From Gonocerus acuteangulatus (taxonomy: Eukaryota; Arthropoda; Insecta; Hemiptera; Coreidae), in contig OX328128.1 in assembly GCA_946811695.1 (NCBI GenBank), positions 25,886,701 to 25,950,700 on the forward strand: a DNA stretch of 64,000 nt. The letters run 5' to 3'. Below, piece by piece: positions 8,907 to 20,200 of the stretch; the first letter of the stretch is position 1; every line of letters starts with the position of its first letter. The notes beneath the pieces are model-generated. The model was given only the letters and a program-made list of their open reading frames with translations. It did no database searches and was not told the DNA's origin. A program made the translations under genes and the position numbers.

Positions 8907-9879
8907 CTGAAAGCTAATGATTTTATTATTTTTTCTAAGCACGTTTGAATTCCTATCATTGTCGCGGAACGTAGATTTAGTGTTGTTTACTCACTGGTTG
9001 AGAAGCAATTGAACATAGTGTTATGACATTTATGCAAATTAGAACTTCCTTGTTATTGTCATAGCACTACGGAATTGTAATTTAACAAGCAATTGCTAAC
9101 TGAAATGTATTATGCTTTCAGTAGATATCGAGTTGTAAGGACATGCTCAGCAGGTAAAATGAACCTAAATAAGAAAAGAAAAAAAGTAACAATGATGCGA
9201 TTTTGTGTAAAAATATAATTTTCTTTATTTTGTTTAGTCTACCAACAAGAAAAAATCCGTATCTCGTAGAAGGTTCAAAACTTCACAAATGCATTCTTGA
9301 CAAATTTGTTTGAAATATTCAATATAATTGCAAAAGAAACAGGAATAATTTTGCTATTTCTTATTTGTACTGGACGGCAGTCTATTTTAATGTTCCTCAT
9401 TAATTGGGCACAAATTCAACCGAGTTTTTGCAGAGGTAAACCACCATATCCCACATCCATTCAGTTTATTTTCATATCTATTTCTCTTGTTATCCACGGC
9501 AGTAAAGAGTATATCAATAATTTAGGTCCTGTATAAATCCCATCTTCCAGATGGACCAAATTTGACGGTTACGAACTCGTCCATTCGTTTTCATATGGGA
9601 ATGCCATATCAAATTAATTTCTTTTCTAAAACAACGTTCTTTTTTTTTCCTCTGAGCAAAACATTTTTTTTTTTTAAATTCATTAAATCCCATCAAAAAT
9701 AAGGAAATGAATGTTAATGTGGCCTCGTAAATAATAATTTTCTAAAGTAATTACACTAGCTTAGACGTTTCTTGTGTCCGCTGAATAGTTTTACGATTTG
9801 TACATTCCCTTTTTTGAAAGTCGACGCCTTATGTTTCACAAATTGTGGCGTTATCATTGTAAAATTAAAATTCAGGATT
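8903..9879. other. No recognisable feature
   Basis: Unassigned AT-rich sequence. Short open frames at 9297-9536 (+) and 9514-9696 (-) lack motifs. Confidence 0.55.
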
Positions 9880-10260
9880 TTTATTGGCTTATCATGTTAA
9901 ACCTCATCAGGGATATAAACCTTGGAGTGGAAGCCTGGATGACTCTTATCGATGTAAACAACTTGCCTAACCTTAATTATAGATACATTGTGCCCACGAA
10001 CTAGACTCAGTGCTACCACAACAGTGGCATGAGAATGGCAAGCTTATGTTGAAGGTAGTTACCCACAGTACTCTAAATAATGCAAGTGTCATCTTCATAT
10101 GCACACTTGGTGTCTATGAACATCACATGCCTATTTGAGATTTATATCGTAAAATTATTTTAATTTTTTTTTTTATATGTGGCCTCAAACTAAATGAGAA
10201 TGCCAAGCTTATGTTGAAGAAGCCACAGTACTCTAAATAATGCGAGTGACCACAAGGTAA
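9880..10260 (-). mobile_element. Element XW, unoccupied inverted copy
   Basis: Read on the minus strand this matches 6600-6690 joined directly to 7630-7790. It contains one monomer of the 72-bp array and a second partial monomer (about 10190-10260), with no RNase H LINE and no TA tract. It acts as an empty-site reference for the insertion at 6.7-7.6 kb. Confidence 0.65.
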
Positions 10261-10480
10261 GGTAGATGATATGTTTTTCTTGGATCACATATAAACACAA
10301 AAATTGTTAGACGTTTCTTTTATACAACTTCAATACCTGTTTACTTGCTGGTGTTGCTAGAAGTCAAAACTATAACTTTATATTTTGCATAAAGCAGAAA
10401 ATCTAGAGAGCAGTTATGGCTGCTCGGGTCGAGTACTCTGGAGCATTGACCGGGTACATCTGTATTCCGTAGATGGTCAC

Positions 10481-10549
10481 CTTCTCTCTCTCTCTCACTC
10501 TCTCTCTCTCACTCTCTCTCTCTCTATCTATCTCTATCTCTCTCTCTCG
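10481..10549. repeat. CT/GA microsatellite
   Basis: An imperfect (CT)n tract with CA and TAT interruptions. Confidence 0.9.
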
Positions 10550-10743
10550 CAGTAATGTTTCTCTTTGCGTGGGTGGGGTTTTGCGAGAAGACTGGGGGAT
10601 GGGAGGGGTAGAAAGTACCGCAATGCGAAACCATAAACCACACACTATATCTGCTTAGTTTCTCATATGAACTCTTCACAATAAAATAATATAAAACTTT
10701 AATAAACTAAATGAGAAGTCCATGTGTACTACTATATATGTAC

Positions 10744-11595
10744 AGGGTTACTGGTAAGTCGACCCACATCCATCGCAAAGTGATAGTTTTGGTCAAAACA
10801 AACAATTTTAAGCCCATATTGCTTTTTCCAACAGTCACCCGTTTTCAAAATATTTAATACATTAGGTTTTTTTTTTTTTTTTTATGTCACTGTTGCTTAG
10901 GTTGTGTGTTCTTATATTTCTACTATTTGTGCTGAAAATTTTCATTGTTTTTGTGCTTAAGATATTCAGAATAAACTATTAATTAAATAAAAGTATCACA
11001 TTTTTACGAGACAACGGACGGTAACTTCAACTCTAACTCTCTTAAAAAAATAATTTTTCGTTGAAAACGTCCTTGTTTATTAAGGCATATACAAAAGTAC
11101 ATTAGTCAGATAAAATGTTTATAATTATTAGAAAAAACGTGTGACAAACTGATAAGCGGGAAGTAATTTAAGTTAACACAATGAAATTTCCTTTATGTTA
11201 TTGCCGCCGCATTATTTGCTATTTGACATAAAGGAGGGTAATATTCACAACTTCGTTGTTTGTTATTGCTGATAGTTTTTTTTATTAATAGCTTGTTCTG
11301 AATGTCAACATTTTCAGCTCAAATGCTAGAAATAAAAAAAAAAAAAAAAATGCCCAAAACCTTCAGCAATGCTTTTATGATATGGTTACTATTTATATGA
11401 TCTTCAGTAATGACATGACCATACTAGCGGAAGGTACACCTACATCCCATTTGGCTGTATCTAGTTTTTTAGACTCCATATGATGCATCTATCTCATTTC
11501 AAGGTCAATTTTGTGGGGGATATTTTTTCCGATCACGCATTGGAGAATCACCTGACCAACGGATGGCCATTATTTTTTTGACACACTGTACATAT
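10744..11595. mobile_element. Possible mariner-like element remnant
   Basis: The ends read ATATGTACAGGGT on the left and, reversed on the right, ATATGTACAGTGT, so about 12 bp are inverted. TACAGGGT-type ends are common in Tc1/mariner elements. No transposase motif is readable inside, and poly-T (10868-10884) and poly-A (11335-11350) runs interrupt it. The match is short and could be chance. Confidence 0.3.
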
Positions 11596-12112
11596 CGAAA
11601 TCATATTATGCTTCCTTTGAGTAGTATATATTTAAGCAACACCACCTTTAATCCTGTTTCTGAGGTCAGCTCATAACTAGCCACTGCTTCATCGTCCTGA
11701 CTTAATTACCTTGGTAAAGCAGGTGCTGCACCACCGCTACCTGATGTAGGTAATGATAAACCTCACGATACTCCTTGTTCAGGGCTCATCGTGACCTTAC
11801 TCAAGGCAGTATGCAGCTGTCTGGCTTTTTATCGGCCCTTCTTGGCTGAATGTGACAATTATTTTTTTTTTTTTAATTTAATTTGATTACTTTATTATTC
11901 AATTATTAACTCTACAATTATGTACATTATATAATCTGTACGCAGAGTATATTACATGGCATGATTAAATTGAAATTTATGGAAAATCATGATAAAACCA
12001 AAGCATAATTCGCTTAAGAGACAAAGTTCATTGAAAAAATATATCTATTTCAAATAAAAACTTATAAAATTTAATGGAATTCTCTTTGCATTCTCTCAAT
12101 CTAATACACGGC
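11596..12112. other. No recognisable feature
   Basis: A T-run at 11862-11875 followed by an AT-rich block could be a minus-strand LINE tail. No coding supports it. Confidence 0.4.
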
Positions 12113-12120
12113 GGGGCTGA

Positions 12121-12791
12121 CAATGTGGGGAAAAACTAAAAAATAAAACTAAAATTAAAACTACATTCTCTATTTAGAATAAACTAAAAATTGCAACCTA
12201 AAAAAAAAAAAAAACTAAAACTAAAATGAAATTAACTAATAGATATTAGTTGAAGTAAAAATGAAACTAAATCATTAGAAATTGATTAATTACAGCTATA
12301 TTTTAGTTTAGTTTAGTTTTACAAAAATAACGTGAATTAATGTAAATCATATGTTATTTCCATAATTAAGTAAATTATTAAAACTAATAGAACTTGTTTT
12401 AAATAGGCTGAAGTTATAGTTGTAAGTTGTAACCTCATTTTTCCCCCATTATAGATTATAAATAAACACTCTTTATTTAAACAAAAATACATACATACCT
12501 ATTTTTTTACCCTTGTTCTGTATCTAAGTATGAAATAAACTAATTAGTGAATTAAAAGCTAAAACTAAACTAAAATCATAAATTAAGGTCACCATTGCCT
12601 AAAATTAAACTAATTACCATATTAAAACTAAAAACAACTATTTATTAAGAAAATACTCCAACACATGATTAATAATTTTCCAAATCTGAAACTAAAGTAA
12701 AGCTAAAACTAATACTATAACGAGAGTTTATTTTTAGTTAGAATGAATTAACGATAGTTTAGTAAACTAACGTTAGTTTTGCTCAACACTG
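12121..12791. mobile_element. hAT MITE, older copy
   Basis: The ends are CAATGTGGGG on the left and CAGTGTTGAGCAAAACTA reversed on the right. The interior is dominated by AAACTAAA-type motifs on one side and TTTAGTTTAG on the other. The flanking 8 bp (GGGGCTGA and GTGTCTGA) match at 6 of 8 positions, a decayed hAT-type duplication. It is clearly related to 53797-54367 and is older, with an extra segment of about 70-100 bp in the middle. Confidence 0.75.
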
Positions 12792-12799
12792 GTGTCTGA

Positions 12800-14587
12800 G
12801 ACAGCCACACCTCAACCCACAGCTGCATGCAATGATAATAGGCGACAGATTTCTTGGTGTATGTCAGTGAATTATTCACTCTCCTTAAAACTTTAAAGTC
12901 TGTGCATTTTTTGTTCAGTAATTGGACCTGTTATTTTTGTGATTTAAATATAAAAAAAAATTTGTTAAACATAAATAACACTCCACTTTCAGAGGAATCC
13001 GTTTGGTGATTTGTTAAGATTTTGCGCAAACATCTTCAATGTTATAATTGCCCTATTTCTCGTCTCGCCTATGTTTCGTTAACAACCAGATTGTATAAGT
13101 GTTGTTTGTACATTTTTAATGAATGTTTATATCTATTTTTCCACTCATTATTTATTGATTAATTTCTTCTTAAATTATGTAAATACGATTACTACCAACC
13201 CCTAATGTTTATCCAATCATGTATCCTACAATTAATATAATTATTTATTTATATTTATATTTTCATTTAATTTTATTTTTATTTTTACTTATTTATTTAC
13301 CCTTTACATATTTTTACATAGTTCGGGTTTTTAAAGGAAATCCAGTAATTTGCTATCGTTACCGAAGACATTTTATAGGGATGTTCAATTTGTCTAATCC
13401 CTTCATATATTGGTGGCTTTGGACTAAAATGTATTTTGTAGACAAAGTTTCATCACACTTGGACATTTTGGACAATTAAACGGAATACGTTTGTTTTTTG
13501 AGACCTTTCTTTTTTCTCGCTTTACGTTTATCACAAAAATTAGTTACCTCCTGAAGCAATGAATGTAGCAAATCACACTTGACTCCTGACTAACAGACTC
13601 CTATCCAGTAACTAAGTGGTGTCACGCAAGGCGAAGCCATTGTCCCTATACTGTTAACCGTCACCGTGACATAGGCGGATCGTAGGCTTGCTCACGCTCG
13701 TGTTAGCTCGCTAGTCGTAAACCTAGTCTATATTATTGCCCATTCATTTCTGTGGCTGCTCAGCTTACGCAGCGTGTCAAATTATGGACATTGTCGGTGC
13801 TTGAGACGTCAACAAGATACAAGATATCTTAGTTGGAAGAAAAGCCTGAACTGTTCGCGCATTTTGTAGAAATTGTCGTTGATTCTATAGGTTTCTAATA
13901 TATAGTGTCAAGTCTAATACATTATTTTAATCGCTAACTAGAGATTCATGTTGTTACTATTTTTTGTTGACTTTTTGATTCTCTTTGTTTGAGAACATGT
14001 AGTCAGGTTTTAAATGTCATTCCTTGCGAGAATAAAAGCTGTCAAAGACTGAAACAAACCGAAAAAATAAAGCATAGAATATATATCAGGAAGAGAAAGG
14101 GCGAATCTGAAAAATCTACTTTTTTTTAAATTTTATTTTCTGAGTCAGAAAGATGTAGGTAACTCGAAGCTTCGCCTTGTTTCTCTGGTTCACTTTTAGT
14201 TCTCTATGAGGAAGTTTTTCTGAAACCCGGAAATCTCAGATCCTGCCCATTGAGGAGTAACGCCGGAAACAAATATCAATAAAATGTCAGGAAATTTAGA
14301 ATTGCCTTCTTTTGGTAAGATATACATACTTACATTCATTCATTTTTACGTTTACTCTCAACTAGTCTTATAGTAAATTTACTCAGCTTTGGATTGGTTT
14401 CACACCCTTTCTAGTAGTACCACCTGGGACGGAGCTTCAACGATTATGTTTCTAAAAACCACGTTTGTCTAAAAAAACAAACAATAAAACGACGTTTTCT
14501 CCCTTATGGGTGAGAATTCGGGAAATCGTCATAGAACATTTTTTGTTTCCCTAAGGGCCCTCTACCACCCCTCACAATATGACTAGA
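12800..14587. other. Mostly unassigned
   Basis: About 13120-13220 is similar to 54800-54880 (shared TCATTATTTATTGATT and CTTAAATTATGTA), so both belong to an unnamed repeat. The open frame at 13219-13479 has no recognisable motif. I see nothing else assignable. Confidence 0.45.
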
Positions 14588-14602
14588 CATTTACGGGACA
14601 CC

Positions 14603-14653
<51 letters not shown>
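14588..14653. mobile_element. Mariner-like terminus followed by TA tract
   Basis: GGGACACCCTGTATA is a typical right end of Tc1/mariner elements. A (TA)n tract continues to 14653. A partner left end was not found nearby. A similar end occurs at about 39970-39987. Confidence 0.4.
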
Positions 14654-14657
<4 letters not shown>

Positions 14658-15036
14658 TTTTATCTCATGCAAAGCGAGACGATTCTTTAGCGGATCCACC
14701 GGACACCTGTGACTACTTTAGGTGTGTCAAGGCCTCAGACGGAATAGAACGGCAGCTGTGTCGTGTTTTTTAGTACATTTAGTGTGCAATTGACTTGAGA
14801 CTCCAAGGACTTGCGTGAAGGCAAGGTGAGATTTTAAGTTTTGGTCCTTTTTTTCGGCTGAGAATGTTGCGATGGTCAGTGTCTGGAGGGAAATACCTTA
14901 GAGGTCTGTTATTTCCGGAGGTTCTCTCCGTTGGGCAGCTGCTTTGTTTGGCAGCTGGAAAAGCACAAGGAAAAACTATTATTTTTGCGAGGGATCCAGT
15001 TATCCGAATAAGACGAAGGTAAATGTTTTATAAAGC

Positions 15037-15955
15037 AGGCCACTCACGCTCCGACTTGCTATCCAACAAGCGATCCGACTTTGGCCCTTGTCAGTTTTCA
15101 AGACTGTACGTAGCTCACGAGCCGAATGTATCGAGTGCAGACCGAAGATACCCGAACGACAAGCACTGACAAAGTTAAGTTGGACTACTTTGATCCAACT
15201 CCCCCATTCACGCTCCAACTCCGTTGCCAGTAGGATGTCGGACCTTCGAGTCGTCCTTCTAAATGTTCCGACTCGTCTAACTAGACTTCCGACAAGCTCA
15301 TTCACGATCCGACTAGTAGACCAACTTCGGAAGTCGAACCTTTGAGTCGTCCCTCTAAATGTTCCGACTAGTCCAACAAGACGTCCGACAAGCCCATTCA
15401 CGATCCGACTAGTAGTCCAACTTCAGAAGTCGGACCCTTGAGTCGTCCCTCGAAATGTTCCGACTAGTCCAACTAGACGTCCTACAAGCCCATTCACGAT
15501 CCGACTAGTAGTCCAACTTCGGAAGTCGGACCTTTGAGTGGTCCCTCTAAATGTTCCGACTAGTCCAACTAGACGTCCGACAAGCCTATTCACGATCCGA
15601 CTAGTAGTCCAACTTCGGAATTCGGACCTTTGAGTGGTCCCTCTAAATGTTCCGACTAGTCCAACTAGACGTCCTACAAGCCCATTCACGATCCGACTAG
15701 TAGTCCAACTTCGGAAGTCCGACATTTTAGTCGTCCCTCTAAATGTTCCGACTAGTCCAACTAGACGTCCGACAAGCCTATTCACGATCCGACTGGTAGT
15801 CCAACTTCGGAAGTCGGACCTTTGAGTCGTCCTTCGAAATGTTCCGACTAGTCCAACTAGACTTCAAACAACCGACAAGCCCATTCCAGATCCGACTTGT
15901 CGTGTAACTTCGGAAGTTGGACCACAACTCGTGCAAATCGAAACGTGAATGGCCT
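15037..15955. mobile_element. TIR element enclosing a 96-bp minisatellite
   Basis: The left end is AGGCCACTCACGCTCCGA. The right end read in reverse is AGGCCATTCACGTTTCGA, which matches at 15 of 18 positions. The interior consists almost entirely of the tandem array. No clear target duplication is visible and no transposase is encoded, so it is a nonautonomous DNA transposon of unknown superfamily. Confidence 0.65.
15180..15900 (-). repeat. 96-bp tandem array, about 7-8 units
   Basis: TTCCGACT recurs exactly every 96 bp at 15266, 15362, 15458, 15554, 15650, 15746 and 15842. Because 96 is a multiple of three, frames stay open. On the minus strand 15423-15785 encodes a 32-residue repeat (LVGRLVGLVGTFRGTTQ), and plus-strand frames are open too. 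Openness on both strands argues that the frame is a by-product of the repeat and not a gene. Confidence 0.9.
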
Positions 15956-17774
15956 TCTTAATTCTCGTAGTGTATACTTTATTGGAAATTATTGGTAGAA
16001 CTTCTATCATATATTGTCAGAAAAGGTTTGATACTATTTTAACATCTTGGAGAGAGTGTTAATTAACAAATAAAAGGTTTAAATATCCAACGCTTATTGT
16101 TTGAAGCCCCACTTGGAGGATCTGCGTCATCTTAGCGCGTTTCCGTTCTTATCAGAATAAATTATGATATTAGTGTCGTTTTGTCTTTATCGTTCATGAA
16201 AAATGTAAACACCTGTAAAAAGATAAAATGAAATTTCAAAGCGACACATGATCTTAGGCGCCACATTCAGGCAACTGGCAGTATCCTAAGCAGAAACTAC
16301 TCCATTTAAGCATAGATTTCCATGAGTGATATCGCTTTATTGAAAATCGTATAAGAACCGCATTTAGGAAGGAAATCCTCCAAAAGGTTTCCAGATATTT
16401 AAGCATATAAACTAGAAAAATTTAGTTTTATTGATATTCATTAACAGCGGAAAAGGTTTTATTAAAATAAATAATTTATTTATTTATTTATTAAGAGTTT
16501 CGCAGCTATTAGCGATTTACTCTATAACAATAAATGATGATACGTGTATTACAAAATTACATTTACACATTGTGTATATAGAAACAATATTATTATGTAA
16601 TATATTGTATTATTATGTGTATATTATTACATTACAGTATGTCTATATCTATATATACACACAGCAATACACATATATACATATGCATATATTATTGCAC
16701 TATATCTATATTAATTGTTTATATTTACAATATACATACATTATTATTATCTATATAATTATATTCTACGTTATATCTATATACGTATTTTATTAATTAA
16801 TATTATTATTATTACATTATTCCTTATTATTATCTATATACTTATATTACACATTATTATTATTACATCATTCCTTAAAATTAAACATTTTTTTCTATAA
16901 ACAAGTTATTTAATTTTTTCATTCTAACATTGAAATAATTGAATCAGAACTGCATGGAAAGAACATTTTACAAGCTGTGAAGTGAATTTGAGTGGCTCTG
17001 AGCCCTCTGTGGGATGTTTTGATTTTTCTTTTTTAATTGAAATTTTATTTTTTCTATGGAGTTGTAATGTTCATATGTAAATCCTAATGCATTCTTCGTG
17101 TTGAGTCTTGTGCGTTCTGAGAAGGAGAAATCTTGCAAGGACTCATAATTTAAGAAGTGGAACATTAAAATGACAATAAAACGCAGGTGATGGTCAGCCT
17201 CGAGGAACACAATAATGTCAGCTTTAAGGAACGGGGAAACGCCGCAAGATGCAAGCTGCAGAGGCAAGCTGCAGTTACAAGCTGCAGACGGGAGTTGCGC
17301 ATCCCTCCCGCACCTGATCGGCCGGCCTGTTAAACAAGCAACTTGTGTTTTCCTCTTTTTTCGCCAACCTTTTTGTCATGAGATTTCAGCGGACCTAAAA
17401 ACCGGTTCTCACTTCGGAATGTATCCGCTTTGAGATTTGCCCAGTCAGCACGATATCCAGTCCCGACATTACACCATTTACGTCCACTAATCGCACGGAA
17501 ATTGAATCGCTCTTACCGTCTGTCCTTTACAAGTATTGCGGTTCAAATAATTGCGTAATACAATTTGACATTATGTACTCCTTTGTTGAAGTAAGTTCAT
17601 TATGCTACAATCAATATAGAAGTCTATATCCGCTTCTGAATATTCTATTGTCTATACGTTTTTGTGGCAACTGGCTTCACAATGCTCGGTGTAGAGGAAG
17701 TGCCAGAAGATGCCGTGTGCTGTACGATTTGCGTTATTTGGACAAATGATCCTAACAACTCTATCCTTCTATAT
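15956..17774. other. Mostly unassigned, with low-complexity AT block
   Basis: About 16480-16900 is ATT/TAT low-complexity sequence. GCAAGCTGCAG is repeated three times near 17248-17290. Frames at 16431-16796 and 17215-17433 have no recognisable motif. Confidence 0.5.
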
Positions 17775-18350
17775 ACCACCTTTTAAGTCCTTCCTTGTAC
17801 TACCTTCTATATCCTTCCTAGTACCACCTTCTGTATCCTTCTACAGGTATATACCACCTTTTAAGTCCTTCCTAATTCTACCTTCTATATCCTTCCTAGT
17901 ACCACCTTCTGCGTCCTTCCTAGTACCACCTTCTGTATCCTTCTACAGGTATATACCACCTTTTAAGTCCTTCCTAATACCACCTTCTATATCCTTCCTA
18001 ATACCACCTTCTCTATCCTTCCTAGTACTACCTTCTGAATCCCTTTTCCATGTATATACCTCCTTTTAAGTCCTCCCTAAAACCACCTTCAATATCCTTC
18101 CTAGTATCACCTTCTGTATCCTTCCTAATACCACCTTCTATATCCTTCCTAATACACCCTCTATATCCTTCCTAATACCATCTTCTATATCCTTCCTAAT
18201 ACCACCTTCTATATCCTTCCAAATACCATCTTCTATATCCTTCTTTATACCACCTTTTATATCCATTCTAACACCACCTTCTGTATCCTTCCTAATACCA
18301 CCTTCTATATCCATTCTAATATCATCTTCTATATCCTTCTTAATACCACC
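17775..18350. repeat. 24-bp minisatellite, about 22 degenerate units
   Basis: Units of the type ACCACCTTCTATATCCTTCC are repeated with variation. A longer sub-unit with ACAGGTATATACC occurs twice at 17820-17970. The 24-bp period keeps frames open on both strands (8-residue repeats such as GGIRKDIE on the minus strand). It ends at a TA tract. Confidence 0.9.
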
Positions 18351-18352
18351 TA

Positions 18353-18354
<2 letters not shown>

Positions 18355-18400
<46 letters not shown>
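18355..18400. repeat. TA microsatellite
   Basis: A (TA)n tract at the end of the 24-bp array. Confidence 0.95.
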
Positions 18401-18405
<5 letters not shown>

Positions 18406-18789
18406 TGATTCTTCCCCGATATATTTTTATAAATAGGTAGCAAACGAATAAAATGTAAAATGAGTTAGTTAATTTGAGCCAATGAAATTAGAAATCGATC
18501 GTTACTAGATACAGAGATTACAACCTATATGGCGGAGTATATCGGGTGTAGGTGTCAGATGTACTATCGATTAGGCTCTGCTACGCCGATCATGAGTGAT
18601 ATATTCCAAAGGGAGAAGGGGGGGGACCATAACCTCCAATTGTAGTTAATTACAGCCTATTGATTCCTCACTCGCATCTGTATATGTGGTCGTGTACATA
18701 ACACCCTATCTCTCACACAGGATAATGTTGCTAATCCCTGCGTATAACTATGTGTGTGTGTGTGTGTATGTGCTAATGTGAGCATTGCA

Positions 18790-19700
18790 CATAAAAATAG
18801 CCCTTTACTTCTTGGGCGGTTCCTCCCTCCATCCATAGGGACAAACCCCACTTATGAGGTTGACCTCATGACGCAATCCGGAAATTTCTCATTTCAGATC
18901 CCATAGACCAAGAATATAACAGAGGTTCAAATTGTCTGTTCGCTCTCCCACCGGCTCAAAAATTGTTTGATTTTGATGAAATTTGGTACAAAAATCTTTC
19001 GTCTAACTTGAAAGGTCAAGTTCGTTAACCAGGAGAATCGTCCACCGGAACATACTTTTTGGAGTGAAATTCCCACAAAAAAATCTAAATGCTTATGTTA
19101 CTGAGTTCATACGCTAGGAGGTAGTAGTTCATATGCTAGGAGGTAGTAGTTCATACGCTAGGAGGTAGTAGTTCTTATGCTAGGAGGTAGTAGTTCATAT
19201 GCTAGGAGGTAGTAGTTCATATGCTAGGAGGTAGTAGTTCATATGCTAGGAGGTAGTAGTTCATATGCTAGGAGGTAGTAGTTCATACGCTAGGAGGTAG
19301 TAGTTCATATGCTAGGAGGTAGTAGTTCATATGCTAGGAGGTAGTAGTTCATATGCTAGGAGGTAGTAGTTCATATGCTAGGAGGTAGTAGTTCATATGC
19401 TAGGAGGTAGTAGTTCATATGCTAGGAGGTAGTAGTTCATATGCTAGGAGGTAGTAGTTCATATGCTAGGAGGTAGTAGTTTTATACCTTCTTTAATGTA
19501 GAAAACGAATGAAACCATTTCATAGCGATATCTATAACCGTTTTTGAGAAACATTGAAAAGCAAACTTTTCCAAACTAATTTTTAGTTGATTGATTCAGT
19601 TGGAACTTGTTCCAGATGTCTGACATTCATCTAATCTAAAATATTTAAATTTTGCCTGCGTTTGGAGTTAAAGAAGTATTCGGAATAATAATAATAATAA
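18790..19700 (-). repeat. Family Y copy carrying a 22-bp array
   Basis: On the minus strand it carries the Y landmarks: an AGGGAGGAACC region at the 3' end (about 18815-18850), GAACAGACAA-like and TTTCATCAAAATC blocks (about 18940-18990), and a GTTAACGAACTTGACC block near 19015-19030. A 22-bp array interrupts it between GAGTTCAT and TTTATACC. Confidence 0.65.
19113..19486 (+). repeat. 22-bp tandem array, 17 units
   Basis: GCTAGGAGGTAGTAGTTCAT recurs every 22 bp from 19113 to the last unit at 19465. The only common variants are CATATG versus CATACG and one TTATG. The near identity implies very recent expansion. In the Y copy at about 39105-39140 the same position holds a single GTTCATATGCCTGCAG sequence, the likely precursor. 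Confidence 0.95.
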
Positions 19701-19894
19701 TGGAAACGAAAGCTTACTCAATTTTATAAATAAAAGGTTACATACATATAATGACATTTTGCTGCCAGCCCCTCGATCTCGGAATTATTTCAAAACACAT
19801 TACAGAAAACGATTTCTTCCGGATGGCATTACGAAAATGGACTCAAGCGATTATGTTACTAATGTACTGGACGCAGTATTGTGGATAATGACAG

Positions 19895-20023
19895 CTGTAA
19901 AATAAATAAGAAACTGTTTTGCACTGCTTTTTGCAAGGTGGATTTCATTAACCTCCCAATAAAAGACACCTCCCAATAACGAACATTTTTTACGGACCCA
20001 ATGGTGTCCGCTATAAAGAGGTT

Positions 20024-20028
<5 letters not shown>
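19895..20028 (-). mobile_element. Tigger/pogo-like terminus
   Basis: Read in reverse from 20028 the sequence starts AGTGAAACCTCTTTATAGCG and then has two GGGAGGT-containing blocks. This is typical of pogo/Tigger terminal repeats. The opposite end was not found. Confidence 0.45.
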
Positions 20029-20081
<53 letters not shown>

Positions 20082-20128
20082 TATGAGTCCAACCTCAATA
20101 ACTACTTTCCTTCGGAGGAAAGTGCTAA
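20028..20128. repeat. TA tract followed by family Y-type hairpin end
   Basis: (TA)n at 20028-20078 is followed by AACCTCAATAACTACTTTCC. Then comes a perfect 8-bp-stem palindrome (20104-20123, loop TCGG) and GCTAA. The same final 40 bp occurs at 60110-60145, so it is an end shared with the family Y-related copy there. Confidence 0.7.
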
Positions 20129-20200
20129 CAATTCGAACAATCATTGTTTTGGATGCCATTGCGTTGATAAAGACAGATATCTGTTACATTTTTATTATAT

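Noticed and set aside
15423..15785. Possible repeat protein with 32-residue units on the minus strand
   Set aside because: The opposite strand is open as well, the period is 96 bp, and the array sits inside TIRs. A minisatellite explains the frame.
17710..18069. Possible structural repeat protein (PPS-x-SFL units)
   Set aside because: It follows from the 24-bp minisatellite; both strands are open, there are no flanking domains and the units are degenerate.
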